64,000 nucleotides of DNA, taken from Ottelia alismoides. Taxonomy: Eukaryota > Streptophyta > Magnoliopsida > Alismatales > Hydrocharitaceae. The notes beneath the pieces were generated by a model. That model had not been told where the DNA came from. It made no database searches and saw nothing but the letters and a program-made list of their open reading frames with translations. How positions within the stretch are numbered: position 1 is the first letter of the stretch; each line of letters begins with the position of its first letter. The stretch lies in contig JAZKJV010002617.1 in the NCBI GenBank assembly GCA_037367405.1, positions 639,450 to 703,449 of the forward strand, written 5' to 3'. Position numbers and translations under genes: made by a program. This document shows, one piece after another, positions 11,575 through 23,758 of this stretch.

Positions 11575-13281
11575 AAAAACAAAAATTCATAGAAATTCCT
11601 ACACCATGGCCGGAGCCATCTGTCAAAATCTCGTGATTTTTGGGCAATGTTTGCTATTTATTAAAGCAACAATCAAACACATAGCATACATGGACCAAAA
11701 TGCAATGAAAATAATTTTCTGGACCAATAAATAACATACATGCAAACTACGAGGTCCTATCTGCAATTTTCACATCAAATCCGCACATGTCCATAATCAG
11801 TGCGCATAGGGAATAACTGCAAATAATAAAACTATAACTTCAAAACATAACAGAGAATAACTTCAGGACACTAAATGCAATTAACCCACAAATACACGTG
11901 ACGCAGCACGTGAGACCACACATGAAGGACTGAAAAGTAAATATGAAAAACTACATGGGTACGGATGCAAAAATTCCCAATGTATACTTTTATTTTACAA
12001 ACTAAACTATAAACCGAAATAAACGTAGGGGTGGCTGAGCAAATTACCCATGCAGCACGTGCGCCTACGCGTAGGGTGGACAGGTGGCAGTCGAGGCGTA
12101 CGGCCCTGGTGTGTGCAGCTGGCAGATCCAAAGACTCACAAGTGTCAGCTACATGTGCGGTACGGAGGCCGTTAGATATCAGATCTAACGACCTGACAGC
12201 TGCAGGCATTGAATGACTGCGATGATGTCTGGGCAAAGAAGTCGATCCAACGTCGGAGAAGGGCACTGGACGAACTCTGCCTGGGCGAGGTTCACCAGAG
12301 CACCGGCGATGATCTGACGCTCTGATGAACGATCGGGCGGTGGCAACTGACTCGTGGGGCTCCTCCATGTCCGATGGATGGGACAGATGAATTCACAGAC
12401 GTTCGGATCTCTGGGAAGGTGGCTAGGACCTGGGTGAGCTCCGGCGAAGCGGGGCGAAGGCGATATGGGGTGTCTCCAGCGAACTAAGACCTACAGGGGT
12501 AACACTCAGACTCGGAGCAGAGCTCCGATCAGGGTTATTTGATTGAAAACAAGAGAAGCGGTGGTGGATGGAAAGGGGGTTTCCGGCGAAGCGACAGAGG
12601 AAACCTAGACCTAATATTGGCTCGGATAGCTAAGATTTGGATGATCAGGTTGCGTAAGAAGGGTGACGATGAGTGGGTGTGTCGATCGGAACGGGTGAGA
12701 GTGACTGATGAGGCTCCGATCGGCGGGTCAGAGCTGGCGGAGTTGCGGCGGAAGTGAAACAAAAGATTGAAGTGTTACGGGAGCTGACTATGAGATGGAT
12801 ACTTGAAAGTCCTAACTGAATCGTGAGCTCCAGCAGGTGCTTTCGATGGTGGTCTTTGCCTCGACCTCGCTGCGGAAGGTGGTGGAGGCTCGTCACGACG
12901 GTGCTCCGGCCACGAGTCTTGAGCGTCGGCTGCAACGGTCCTCTCCGATAACCAAGGGTCTCCTCTGATTGTTGTCACCAAGGTGAAGGATACTAGGGTC
13001 TAAAGGGAGGGTGCGGTGCGAGCTGCCGAGCAGGGGAGGCGATGGAAGATTATATAGCATGTCACAGGTGGTCGTAGTAATCAGGCAAGGGCACGCAATC
13101 TGAGGACGATACGCAGCTCCCTAAGGATCCGCGAGGATCACTGATCCGCTAGGAAGATGCGGGCGTCGAAATTGGGGCAAGAGTATGCAGGATCCGATTG
13201 AGGAAAATGGGAGAAACTGGGGCAAGAGTCGGATCCGCGCACTAGGAGGGTCCGCGAGGGGTAGTTGACCGGGGTCAACAT
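11575..13281. repeat. Gypsy-related long repeat, copy B, left segment
   Basis: It matches 930-2570 of copy A in the same orientation: the attcctacac phrase, the phrase-repeat zone, the 'atctaacgg' zone and the final gttgaccggggtcaacat. At 13281 the match stops abruptly, and it resumes at 23759 with catccctcctggaccaatcag, the continuation seen in copy A at 2566-2586. The break is exactly the insertion site of the copia element. Open frames here (11871-12935) are not supported by any family match. Confidence 0.75.
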
Positions 13282-13791
13282 TGAAGGTTATGGTTAGATC
13301 CTCAAGCGTATCATGGAAGCGTGATCGTCGAATACGACGAAGAACAACTAGTCGGACTAGTTGTTCTATGCAACGGAAATTAAAAATGTTTCAGTCGACG
13401 AAACCACATGATCCAAGAACACTTCTCGGATCGTTTCATTGAAAGCGCAAACAAGTAATAGGATTACCTCTTGAAGCGTGGTTGCGATTGAGTCTCTAAA
13501 TGAAGAGACCTTCTGTCTCAAGTCCGATCCGACGGAGGAGACGCTTGCGAGAGCGGGGATGAACCGCGTTCTTCTCACAATCCATGTTGATGATCCAAGC
13601 CACGGATCTCCTAATCTCAACAAACGAGATACGATGTCTTCTTAACGAGCAAGGCACATCGAAGTAGGTGGAGTTCCATGAACAAACCATCGGGCAACAT
13701 AACAACGACGCTGCGGCGATGGAGAACCTCTCTAAGGCATCCATGGTGGACGGCCATGAGAGGAAGAGAGAGGGTTGATGTGTAGAGAAAA

Positions 13792-13826
<35 letters not shown>

Positions 13827-14625
13827 TGTTCTCTTATGTGTAAAGAAGAGCAATGGGGTGCCTCTCCTTTTATATTATTTTGGGATCCATGGATCTCAAT
13901 CCATGGGCAACACAAATCCAATGGCTCTCATTGATTTGTGTTTCTTTTAGTGGATAAGATTTGTGTTGGTAAAAACCAACAACAATTAATTTAATTTAGA
14001 TAAAATATATATTGATAAATCAATATAAATCAATCTCAAATTAAATCAATCAAGCATGGAGATTTTGGAATGAAGATTGCCTCCTTCCATAATATTGGAT
14101 TTGGTGGCAATCTCATGCAATCTCATGAGATTCCATTATTCCATGAAAATCGCCAAGATTTACAACAACACTTGTTGTGAATTATTCTACAAAAATAATT
14201 CATGACTATTTTGTGAATATTCTTGCCATTAGAAAATTGCGAATCACATTCACAACCCAAAATAAAATGTAAATTACATTTTCAATTTAATGCGCAATGT
14301 GAATTCAATTCACATCAACATTTAATTAATAAATGTAAATTACAAATAGCTCTCTCTTATATATTATAAATCACATTTATAATATATATTACTATTATGG
14401 ATATTGCTATCCATATTATTCATATCCATGATAATTAAATCACATTTAATCATCTTGGATCTCTATTCTCTTGTGCCCAAATAATATGATTCACATTCAC
14501 ATTATTTACATCTTAGATAATTAAATCACATTTAATTATCTAAGATAAATCTCCTTATAATATGAATCAAATTCATATTAATCATGATAATTAAATCACA
14601 TTTAATTATCCTTTTCTCAATGCTT

Positions 14626-14667
<42 letters not shown>

Positions 14668-15918
14668 ACAATAGAATTATCCATGAACTCCTTCAAGGAT
14701 AATGCGCTTTCTCCGAGCATACTTGGAGATAAGGACAAGGCGATTGTATTGTTCCATGTATAGTAACTTGGATATTGAGATCATATCTCAAATCCAGATT
14801 GCGGGCCTCCCATAGATGCTTGATTAAATCAAGACCGCAAATCTAATCTTCTCATTGCATCTGAATCATATTCAGATCAATGTCCAACATTTGGACCAAG
14901 ATCGGATTACTTCTCTACTGAGAGGAGTCACTAAAATCCAGACCTATTTCATCACTCCCTAGGAATGGTAGCGTCATGGTTATACAATCGTTTATGATCA
15001 CATCACCCTCAGGTATTCCTAATACCTGTACATCATGCATACTTGAAGACTCAGAATAAACCCGAAGTATTGGATCAACTTTATACTGTCTACTTCATGG
15101 TTTTATGATTAAGTTTCTCATTCGATCATTGGGAGTCGGTATCGATTATATACTTTCCAAAAGCATATATCATACCTAGGTCTTGATCATATACTTTCCA
15201 AAAGTATATATCAAAACTACAAATTCAGTCAAGCTTCCAAAGCAAGACGACCATGCGCACGGAATTTGATTCTTCCCAATATCTCATGAGTGAGCTCATG
15301 TCTTCCAGTTCAGTAATGAACATGTACGATCCCTTTGAGATATCGTATTTCTCATATGCCCTCATATGCACACCAGTGTGCCGGTGTATAGACCTTAGTT
15401 AGGTCATCAATCTATTGGTCTGCCAAACGCACATACTCAGACACATAGTAACACATCTGTCTCCGGTCAAAGGATGCGTGCCTGTATCGTGAAAGCATAC
15501 GATATAGGACTTTGGTTATCTCGATCTTGTTAAGTCAACTCTTTGACCTAACTATTCTGACGCCTCAGAATCTCTATTCCTATGCAGAGGACCTGCATCT
15601 AGAGGTCGATCAGATATCAACCTAAATGAGAAAGGATTGTCAACTCCTACTCAGGCTGGAGATCATCTCTTAACAATCATTTGATGGTGCTTGATGAGCC
15701 CTCAATCTAACCCTTTAGATATTCATCCAAGCACCAGCCTCTATGATTCAATAGTTGAATCAACAGTTGTATGATCATTAAGATGACCATGGTACATAAC
15801 CCTAATTGTACTAAGGGACCTATTATGCAAATTATTTATTCTTCATTTCAGATCAGGGAATGATATTTGCAATAACATTTATTGCATAATGGCTCGTCGT
15901 GGGCTCGCATGTCCAACA
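13282..15918 (-). repeat. 3' LTR of the 10.5-kb copia element
   Basis: This LTR is 2637 bp long. It carries a GA microsatellite (13794-13821), a TA microsatellite (14629-14665) and a dense cluster of short palindromes (about 14170-14610). Open frames inside it, such as 13366-13921, include translated microsatellite and are not genes. The TA run is longer than in the other LTR (22474-22501). Confidence 0.93.
14170..14610. repeat. Palindrome cluster with AATCACATT core
   Basis: Successive perfect or near-perfect inverted repeats are centred on CAC. Examples: 11-bp arms at 14361-14371 and 14375-14385, and 15-bp arms around the centre near 14527-14529 (arm ending GATAATTAAAT). Others are centred near 14442 and 14597, and one near 14570 has a CAA centre. 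The arms differ from one palindrome to the next while the AAT-CAC-ATT centre repeats. The other LTR shows the same layout at about 22030-22450. Confidence 0.85.
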
Positions 15919-18900
15919 ATCTCCCACTAGCCCTAAGAGCTATTAATGGGCTAATCATTTAAACCCACACTCATGTGACAATCATAGGCTATTTAGAAAA
16001 TAGATAGGTAAGCTGATCAGTCACTCTATTCCCGCGGGACTACACCAAGTCCTTTTACGGCACTTGCATATCCCCAGTAACAGCGCTCGCATCTAATGCG
16101 AATGTTGCATCTTATGCAACCAATACTCAATCTTGTTAGTTATAGTGTCCTCGACACTATAGCCTAATAATTACCATAACCAGTATTTCTATAATCCTTA
16201 TCAGAATACCTTTATTCCTGGAGATCACTATCTCTTAAGGTATCCACAGTTATGACCTTTTAGATCTCTATCTATAAAGTTTTAAGTTTTTGAAGATAAG
16301 ACTTTTGATATCACTATCTCAAAAATCTTGTCATCTATGAAGATTTTGTTATTACTGCAATCAAGTGTTTTCTCTCCATAGTAGGATTAGTAACACTTTA
16401 CTACTCCCACTGCAAGGCAGATATCTGACTTTTGTACACATCTAGCATACATTTAGCTTATCGTAAATAATGCAAGAGTGCAAGTAGTTCTAGCATTTAC
16501 TTCCTCAACTCTTTGAGGTGCTATACCTTTAGACAGATCAATACCATATCTTAAGGGATGGAAGCCTTTCTTGGACTTTTCCAAAAAATGGAATATGTTC
16601 AAGGTGTACTACTATTGTGACAGTACCAATACCCTCTTCTCCTTGCTTCTGAACAAACTTCAGAACTAAGATGTAAGAGGTATCTTTGAAATCATATTTC
16701 AAGATACGGAATAGCCAGTCTATAAAAGACTTTATATCATTCCAAATGATTAGGATATTATCTACTTTTAGCATGATGAACACAAAGGCACTCCCACTAA
16801 GCTTCATGTGGTTCATCAAGATTCTATCTGAAATCATAACATCTATAATTTCATCAAATATTATGTTTCCAGCAATAAGAAGCTTATATGATTCCATAGA
16901 TGGATTTCTTTAGCTTGCACATCTTGCTTTCCTCAACCATGAAGCCTTGGGGCTACTTCATGTGAATATCCTCAGAGAGGTATTCATAGAGGAATGCAAT
17001 CTTGACCTATTTCTCTTGAAGATCCATTTACACCTTTATGGGTCTTACCCATATAGGTGGATCCTCGAGGGTCCATATACAACACTTGTATATGAAGTCT
17101 ACTTTAGACTTTATTTCTAACATCCATCATTCCATGTCATGATCCTCAAGAGCTTCATCCCATGAAGTCCGATCATTGTCAAAGTTAATCGACACATGGA
17201 ATACATCCTCAAACTCATTTTGAAGAGGTATTAGTGTTTCATCTCTAATTGTCCTTTCAGTTTCCAATTTTAGGAGCCTCATTGTCTTTTCAAGATTAAA
17301 TGAGTTCCTACACTTCATTTTCATCTTGATTCTCAAGAGTCTCAACCTCTAAGAATCACATTCTCATAGATGAGATATTTAAGAATCTCAAGGTCATAAA
17401 GTAGGTATCCAATACCATCCTTTATTGTCCTAATGAAGCAACACTCTTAAGTTCTAGATTCCATCATGCATGGAACCTTTTTAAGGATATACATTGCAGT
17501 CTCTACCACACATATATACCTGGAAACTAAGGGATAATTATGCTCAAATTCATCATTGATAAGATCATGTCACACATGATCCAATTGTATCTCCCTATAA
17601 CTCTATTGAGTTAAGGTGTGTTAGGAGGATTGAGATAGAAATGATATTCATATCTCCATAAGGTATCCTTTGAATTCATCTAACAGGTACAAGCTACCTA
17701 AGTTAGATCAAAATCATTTCATCTTTCTTCAAACTTTGGTTCTAAACCAAAATTATGAAATCTTTGAACATTGCAAAGGTTTCTTAGGTGAAGAGAAGAA
17801 ATCTCATATCATACATAATCATCAATAGATATCACATATCCACAATGTTCACTATGATATAGATGATCCACATACATCAACATGTATGAGATCCTAAATA
17901 CCTTGTCATCTTACACCTTTCCCAAGGAAGGGTGTATTAGACATTTTTACCTTGAATAAAATATTCATAAGTATGTAAGTTTTGAAATTTTAGACATTCT
18001 AAAGTTTCATCAATTACTAGTCAATTGATCAAATCAATAGACAAATGTCCAAGGCTCGATGCTAGATCATTGTCAAATGATCTTCATCCTTCTATTGATC
18101 TTAAGGTTTAATTTCAGTACTTAGAAATGTTAATGAACCATTCATTAATTTTCTAATTTAGTGGAGTTCACTAGATTTTAGATTACTATCTGAAATATCT
18201 CCATCACAACTCTTTATGATAGATTTATTACAGAATTCATGTTTATTTCCAACTATTAGAAATAAATAAATAATGTATTCTAATATCTAGGTCATAGAGA
18301 CATTATCTAAGACTAAGGGCTCTCCCACTGAAATTATGAAGCCTTTCAATCCAATTGAGATTGTTGCAACAATTGCATCAATATCCATGTGGATGACTAT
18401 TAAACCTTTAAGATCAAATTTCTAATCTTCTAATACATATACAACCAATTGCAAGTGTCATCAGAAGATTGAGATACAATTATTAGACTTTATCTTATCA
18501 AATAAGTAAGTCAATTTCAATGATTATATGTAGATTATTCTGATGTACTATCTGATTCCTCCTCTATGGATTCTAGATAGATTTGATAGTCATACTGTCA
18601 ACACATCAACTCATTACAGTATTGGCATTCATCCAACTCTTTGGATGTCATATGGAAGTCACAAAAGTATAACCAACTCTTTGACTATACTTCTCACTTG
18701 GGTTCAACCCATGCTTCCACTGCGCTCCCTTCAGCTATAAACAACCATTGCTTAAGACTAAGGATCTCTTACGTTAAATTCAAAAGAATTCAATGTAGGA
18801 TCATTTCAACATTTATACATGCTTCATTAAATTCATACAATATGAATATTATGAAACTTCATGTATGACTAGAGTATAGACAGTAGAATAATGACACTCA

Positions 18901-21109
18901 TCATGTCTACATCCATCTAGACTCTTAAAAACATTGGTTCAGGTAAGTATTCAAACATTTTGAATACATCATCTCTCATGGAGCCACCATTCTGCATGAT
19001 GCAGTGAACCATCTCATTCATGATAAATGTCAAGAGCACATATGTATGCTAGAATATCTTCATTGATTTTATAAGGATTATTTGAGAATTGCTATCATCA
19101 TCAACAAGTCACTTCCAAAGTACATTCAATGAGAGATCAAGACTATAGAGATATGCAAATCCTAGGGTTGTAGTCCTATTATCTATTTAATTGTCATTCC
19201 TCATTAGTATGAGGAGACTTGCATATTGCAGCCACATACATTATGTGTCCAACTGCAAGCACAATATCTGGATCATGAGTCCAATCCATGATATTTTATT
19301 GGTTATAATTGAGTATAAAATTGAGTGGGTTTAATGAAGGATTATCTGAAAGAAGAAATTTACATAAGTGTACATATATATATATACATATACATATTTT
19401 ACTTTGATTTAGGAATTTTTATATCAAAGTTGTCTTGCCTTGTCAACACTGAAAGTTCATTACCTTAATCACTTTCAATGTAAGAGATATACTTACCATT
19501 ATATCTCAAGCAAGATCTGGGATCTCCTTCCTTATCTTTGTTACATCCCAATAATATGAGAATCTACAACTTGGATAAAAAGAAGCGGGAACACATTCCG
19601 CCTTGCAAGTCCAACTTGCATCTCCAAATTCGATCTTTAACACCCGAGCCCACCACCCCTAAGGTGATGTTGACCCATCATTAACTGAACCAACCGTCAA
19701 CAGGAATACAACTCGCTATGCGCAATCCAATATCACCCTAATAATACGAGGATCCGATATTAGGGTCACTACGCATACGTACTTACTCTTTCGAGAAGCG
19801 AAGAGCCCGACCCAAATGGATCGTATGCAGAAGCTGTCACTTCGGACAGGCGTCTCCTACATACAATATCTGGTGACGGAACCCTTCGCCTTGACGGGAG
19901 ACCATGGATGTCGCTTATGTGATCCTCCATATCATATTCAAATTCTAATTAATCATTATGAATCATATTCATTATGATTAATTCTTCCAAGGAAAATAAC
20001 ATCTCTATTTATAATAGAGTGTTTTAATTTTAATTGGATTCCAATTAATCCAATCATATTAAATTAATGATCCAACTAATATCCAACAAACATTCTTAAT
20101 TGTTACTTGAATTATGGTATTATCTCAAATACGTATTATTTTGAATTTTTAATAATTAGAAATACATCATGATTTCTTAAGCATTATACTAACCCTACCC
20201 TCTATCATGGCCAGTACCGACGAGAGTGGGGTGGACCACATACGTTGCAACCCGCTGTCCCAATGCTCTCCGACTAGAGACCATATCCACCTCGGGAAAG
20301 GATAATGCAAAATAGATCACTTTGTACTTGAGATGTTCATCGGTTCTTCAACCGAAATTATACCATATAATAATCAAAACAATTTTGATTAACATTATAA
20401 TGAGATTTGCTAAACAAATCCCAAATCCTATTCAAGCAACATGTTTGTTGGAATGAAGATCTTGTAGATCATGTGACCAATTAGTGATCTAGATCACATC
20501 TAATCAAGTATTGGTTAAGGCAATGTCATTTAAGGAAATAATTATCATAAAAAATGCACAAATATTTATGCACAATTATCCCATGAAATTAAACATTTTA
20601 ATTTCACTAATTGATTAAATGACAATCACTAGGTTCTTGATTAGGAAAGTATTTCCAGCAGTGACCCTCACTTACTAAAAATATCATATATCAATCAATT
20701 TAAATCCAAATTAAGAAAAGTAAGTTCCTAAAGTTTCAAATTCGATTTTCAACAGAACCTAAGTGATTTGCATGCATTTCAAGACGTTTCAAATTCGCAA
20801 TTAACATCTTAATCACGTCATGATCCGCAGTCCCCGAAACAGTGGATACATGTTCACTAAAATGAACATAACTTGAGCATACGGAATCAAAATTACGTAA
20901 ACTCGGATCCTACGATTTCCTTATTTAATGGGTAACAAAAAACAATTATTGTTTTTGTATTTAAAAACTTTAAACAATGCCGAAAATAATCACCAAATAG
21001 AGATGCGAAAATGAAATGCGGGAAAATTTTCGCAAACCCTAACGAACCCAAGTCATCCTCGGTTTATGGATCGTATCCAAAACCACCGACCTAAGGCTCT
21101 GATACCACT
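15919..21109 (-). pseudogene. Decayed copia internal region
   Basis: On the minus strand 16897-16538 gives a degenerate copia reverse transcriptase segment: the stretch around MLKVDNILIIWNDIKS corresponds to the family's YVDD region, with the first Asp of the pair kept and Asn in place of the second, followed by YDFKDTSYIL, which resembles the conserved 'MKDLGEASYIL' motif. 17345-17127 gives a short acidic frame of the kind that links integrase to reverse transcriptase. No gag, protease or integrase frame survives. 19500-21095 has no coding signal and is probably the untranslated leader. Confidence 0.7.
21096..21107 (-). promoter_or_regulatory. Primer-binding site, initiator Met tRNA
   Basis: The minus strand reads TGGTATCAGAGC two bases inside the right LTR. 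This is the usual plant initiator-tRNA primer site and fixes the element's direction. Confidence 0.93.
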
Positions 21110-21624
21110 TGAAGGATATGGTTAGATCCTCAAGCGCATCATGGAAGCGTGATCGTCGTATCGAATATGACGAAGAACGACTAGTCGGACTAGTTGTTCT
21201 ATTCAGCGGAAATTAAAAACATTTCATGCGACGAAACCACATGATCCAAGAACACTTCTCGGATCGTTTCATCAAAAGAACAAACAAGTAATAGGACTAC
21301 CTCTTGAAGCTTGGTTGCGATCGAGTCTCTAAATGAAGAGACCTCCTGTCTCAAGTCTGATCCCACGGAGGAGATGCTTGCGAGCGCGAGGATGAACCGT
21401 GTTATTCTCGCAATCCATGTTGATGATCCAATCCACGGATCTCCTGATCTCTACAAATGAGATACGATGTCTTCTTCACGAGCAAGGCACGCCGAAGTAG
21501 ACGGAGTTCCACGAACAAACCATCAGGCAGCATAACGACGACACTGCGGCGATGGAGAACCTCTCTAGGGCATCCATGGTGGACGACCATGAGAGGAAGA
21601 GAGAGGACCGACATGTAGAGAGAA

Positions 21625-21661
<37 letters not shown>

Positions 21662-22470
21662 TGTTCTCTTATGTGTAAAGAAGAGCAATGGGGTGCCTCT
21701 CCTTTTATATTATTTTGGGATCCATGGATCTCAATCCATGGGAAACACAAATCCAATAGCTCTTATTGATTTGTGTTTCTTTTAATGGCTAAGATTTGTG
21801 TTGGTAAAAACCAACAACAATTAATTTAATTTAGATCAAATCTACATTGATAAATCAATATAAATCAATCTCAAATTAAATCAATCAAGCATGGAGATTT
21901 CAGAATGAAGATTGCCTCCTTCCATAATATTGGATTTGGTGGCAATCTCATGCAATCTCATGAGATCTCATGAGATTTTATTATTCCATGAAAATCTCCA
22001 AGATTTACAGCAACACTTGTTGTAAATTATTCTACAAAAATAATTCATGATTATTTTGTGAATATTCTTGCCATTAGAAAATTGTGAATCACATTCACAA
22101 CCCAAAATAAAATGTAAATTACATTTTCAATTTAATGTCCAATGTGAATCCAATTCACATCAACATTTAATTAACAAATGTAAATTACAAATAGCTCTCT
22201 CTTATATATTATAAATCACATTTATAATATATATTACTATTATGGATATTGCTATCCATATTATTCATATCCATGATAATTAAATCACATTTAATCATCT
22301 TAGATCTCTATTCTCTTGTGCCCAAATAATATGAATCACATTCACATTATTTACATCTTTGATAATTAAATTACATTTAATTATCTATGATAAATCACCT
22401 TATAATATGAATCGTATTAATATTAATCATGATAATTAAATCACATTTAATTATCCTTTTTCTCAATACT

Positions 22471-22504
<34 letters not shown>

Positions 22505-23758
22505 CAATATAATTATCCATGAACTCCTTCAAGGATAATGCGCTTTCTCCGCGAATACTTGGAGATAAGGACAGGGTGATTGTATTGTTCCACATATAGT
22601 GACTTGGATATTGAGATCATATCTCAAATCTAGATCGCGGGCCTCCCATAGATGCTTGATTAAATCAAGACCGCAAATCTAATCTTCTCATTGCATCTGA
22701 ATCATATTCGGATCAATGTCCAACATTTGGACCAAGATCGGATTACTTCTCTACTAAGAGGAGTCACTAAAATCCAGGCCCGTTTCATCACTCCCTAGGA
22801 ATGGAAGCGTCATGGTTATACAATCGTTTACGATCACATCACCCTCAGGTATTCCCAATACCTGTACATCCTGCATACTGGAAGACTCAGAATAAACCTG
22901 AAGTATTGGATCAACTTTATACTGTCTACTTCATGGTTTTATCAGTAAGTTTCTCATTCGATCATTGGGAGTCGGTATCGATCATATACTTTCCAAAAGC
23001 ATATATCATACCTTGGTCTTGATCATATACTTTCCAAAAGTATATATCAAACCTACAAATTCAGTCAAGCTTCCAAAGCAAGACGACCGTGCGCACGGAA
23101 TTCGATTCTTTCCAATATCTCATGAGTGAGCTCATGTCTTCTAGTTCAGTAATGAACCTGTATGATCCCTTTGAGAGATCTTATTACTCATATGCCCTCA
23201 TATGCACACCAGCGCGTCGGTGTATAGACCTTGGTTAGGTCATCAACCTATCGGTCTGCCAAATGTACATACTCAGACACATAGTAACACATCTGTCTCC
23301 GATCAAAGGATACGTGCATGTATCATGACAGCATACGATATAGGACTTTGGTTATCTCGATCTCGTTAAGTCAACTCTTTGACCTAACTAATCTGACACC
23401 TCCGAATCTCTATTCCTATGCAGAGGACCTGCATCTAGAGGTCGGTCAGATATCAGCCAGCCTAAATGTGAAAGGATTGCCATCTCTTACTCAGGATGAA
23501 GATCATCTCTTAACAATCATTTGACGGTTCTTGATGAGTCCTCAATCTAACCCTTTAGATATTCATCCAAGCACCAGCCTCTATGATTCAATAGTTGAAT
23601 CAACAGTTGTATGATCATTAAGATGGCCATGGTACATAACCCTAATTGTAATAATGGACCTATTATGCAAATTATTTATTCTTCATTTCAGATCAAGGAA
23701 TGATATTTGCAATAACATTTATTGCATAATGGCTCGCCGTGGGCTCGCATGTCCAACA
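21110..23758 (-). repeat. 5' LTR of the 10.5-kb copia element
   Basis: This LTR is 2649 bp long and is the direct repeat of 13282-15918. It differs by small indels and by microsatellite length: the GA run is at 21627-21657 and the TA run at 22474-22501. The palindrome cluster is conserved at about 22030-22450. Confidence 0.93.

Larger units (their letters stand above)
13282..23758 (-). mobile_element. 10.5-kb copia-type LTR element with decayed interior (LARD-like)
   Basis: The two LTRs are 13282-15918 and 21110-23758. The element starts TGAAGG and ends CCAACA on the plus strand and is bounded by a perfect 5-bp target duplication, aacat (13277-13281 and 23759-23763). Next to the right LTR lies gctctgatacca (21096-21107), a primer-binding site for initiator methionine tRNA on the minus strand. 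Next to the left LTR lies the complement of a copia-like polypurine tract ending AGTGGGAGAT. The element therefore reads on the minus strand. The LTRs agree at roughly nine bases in ten by eye. The 5.2-kb interior keeps only scraps of copia pol, so it would have needed helper proteins. Confidence 0.93.

Noticed and set aside
13496..13921. 141-residue minus-strand frame with a run of Ser-Leu
   Set aside because: The Ser-Leu run is a translated GA microsatellite inside an LTR, repeated in the other LTR at 21565-21756.
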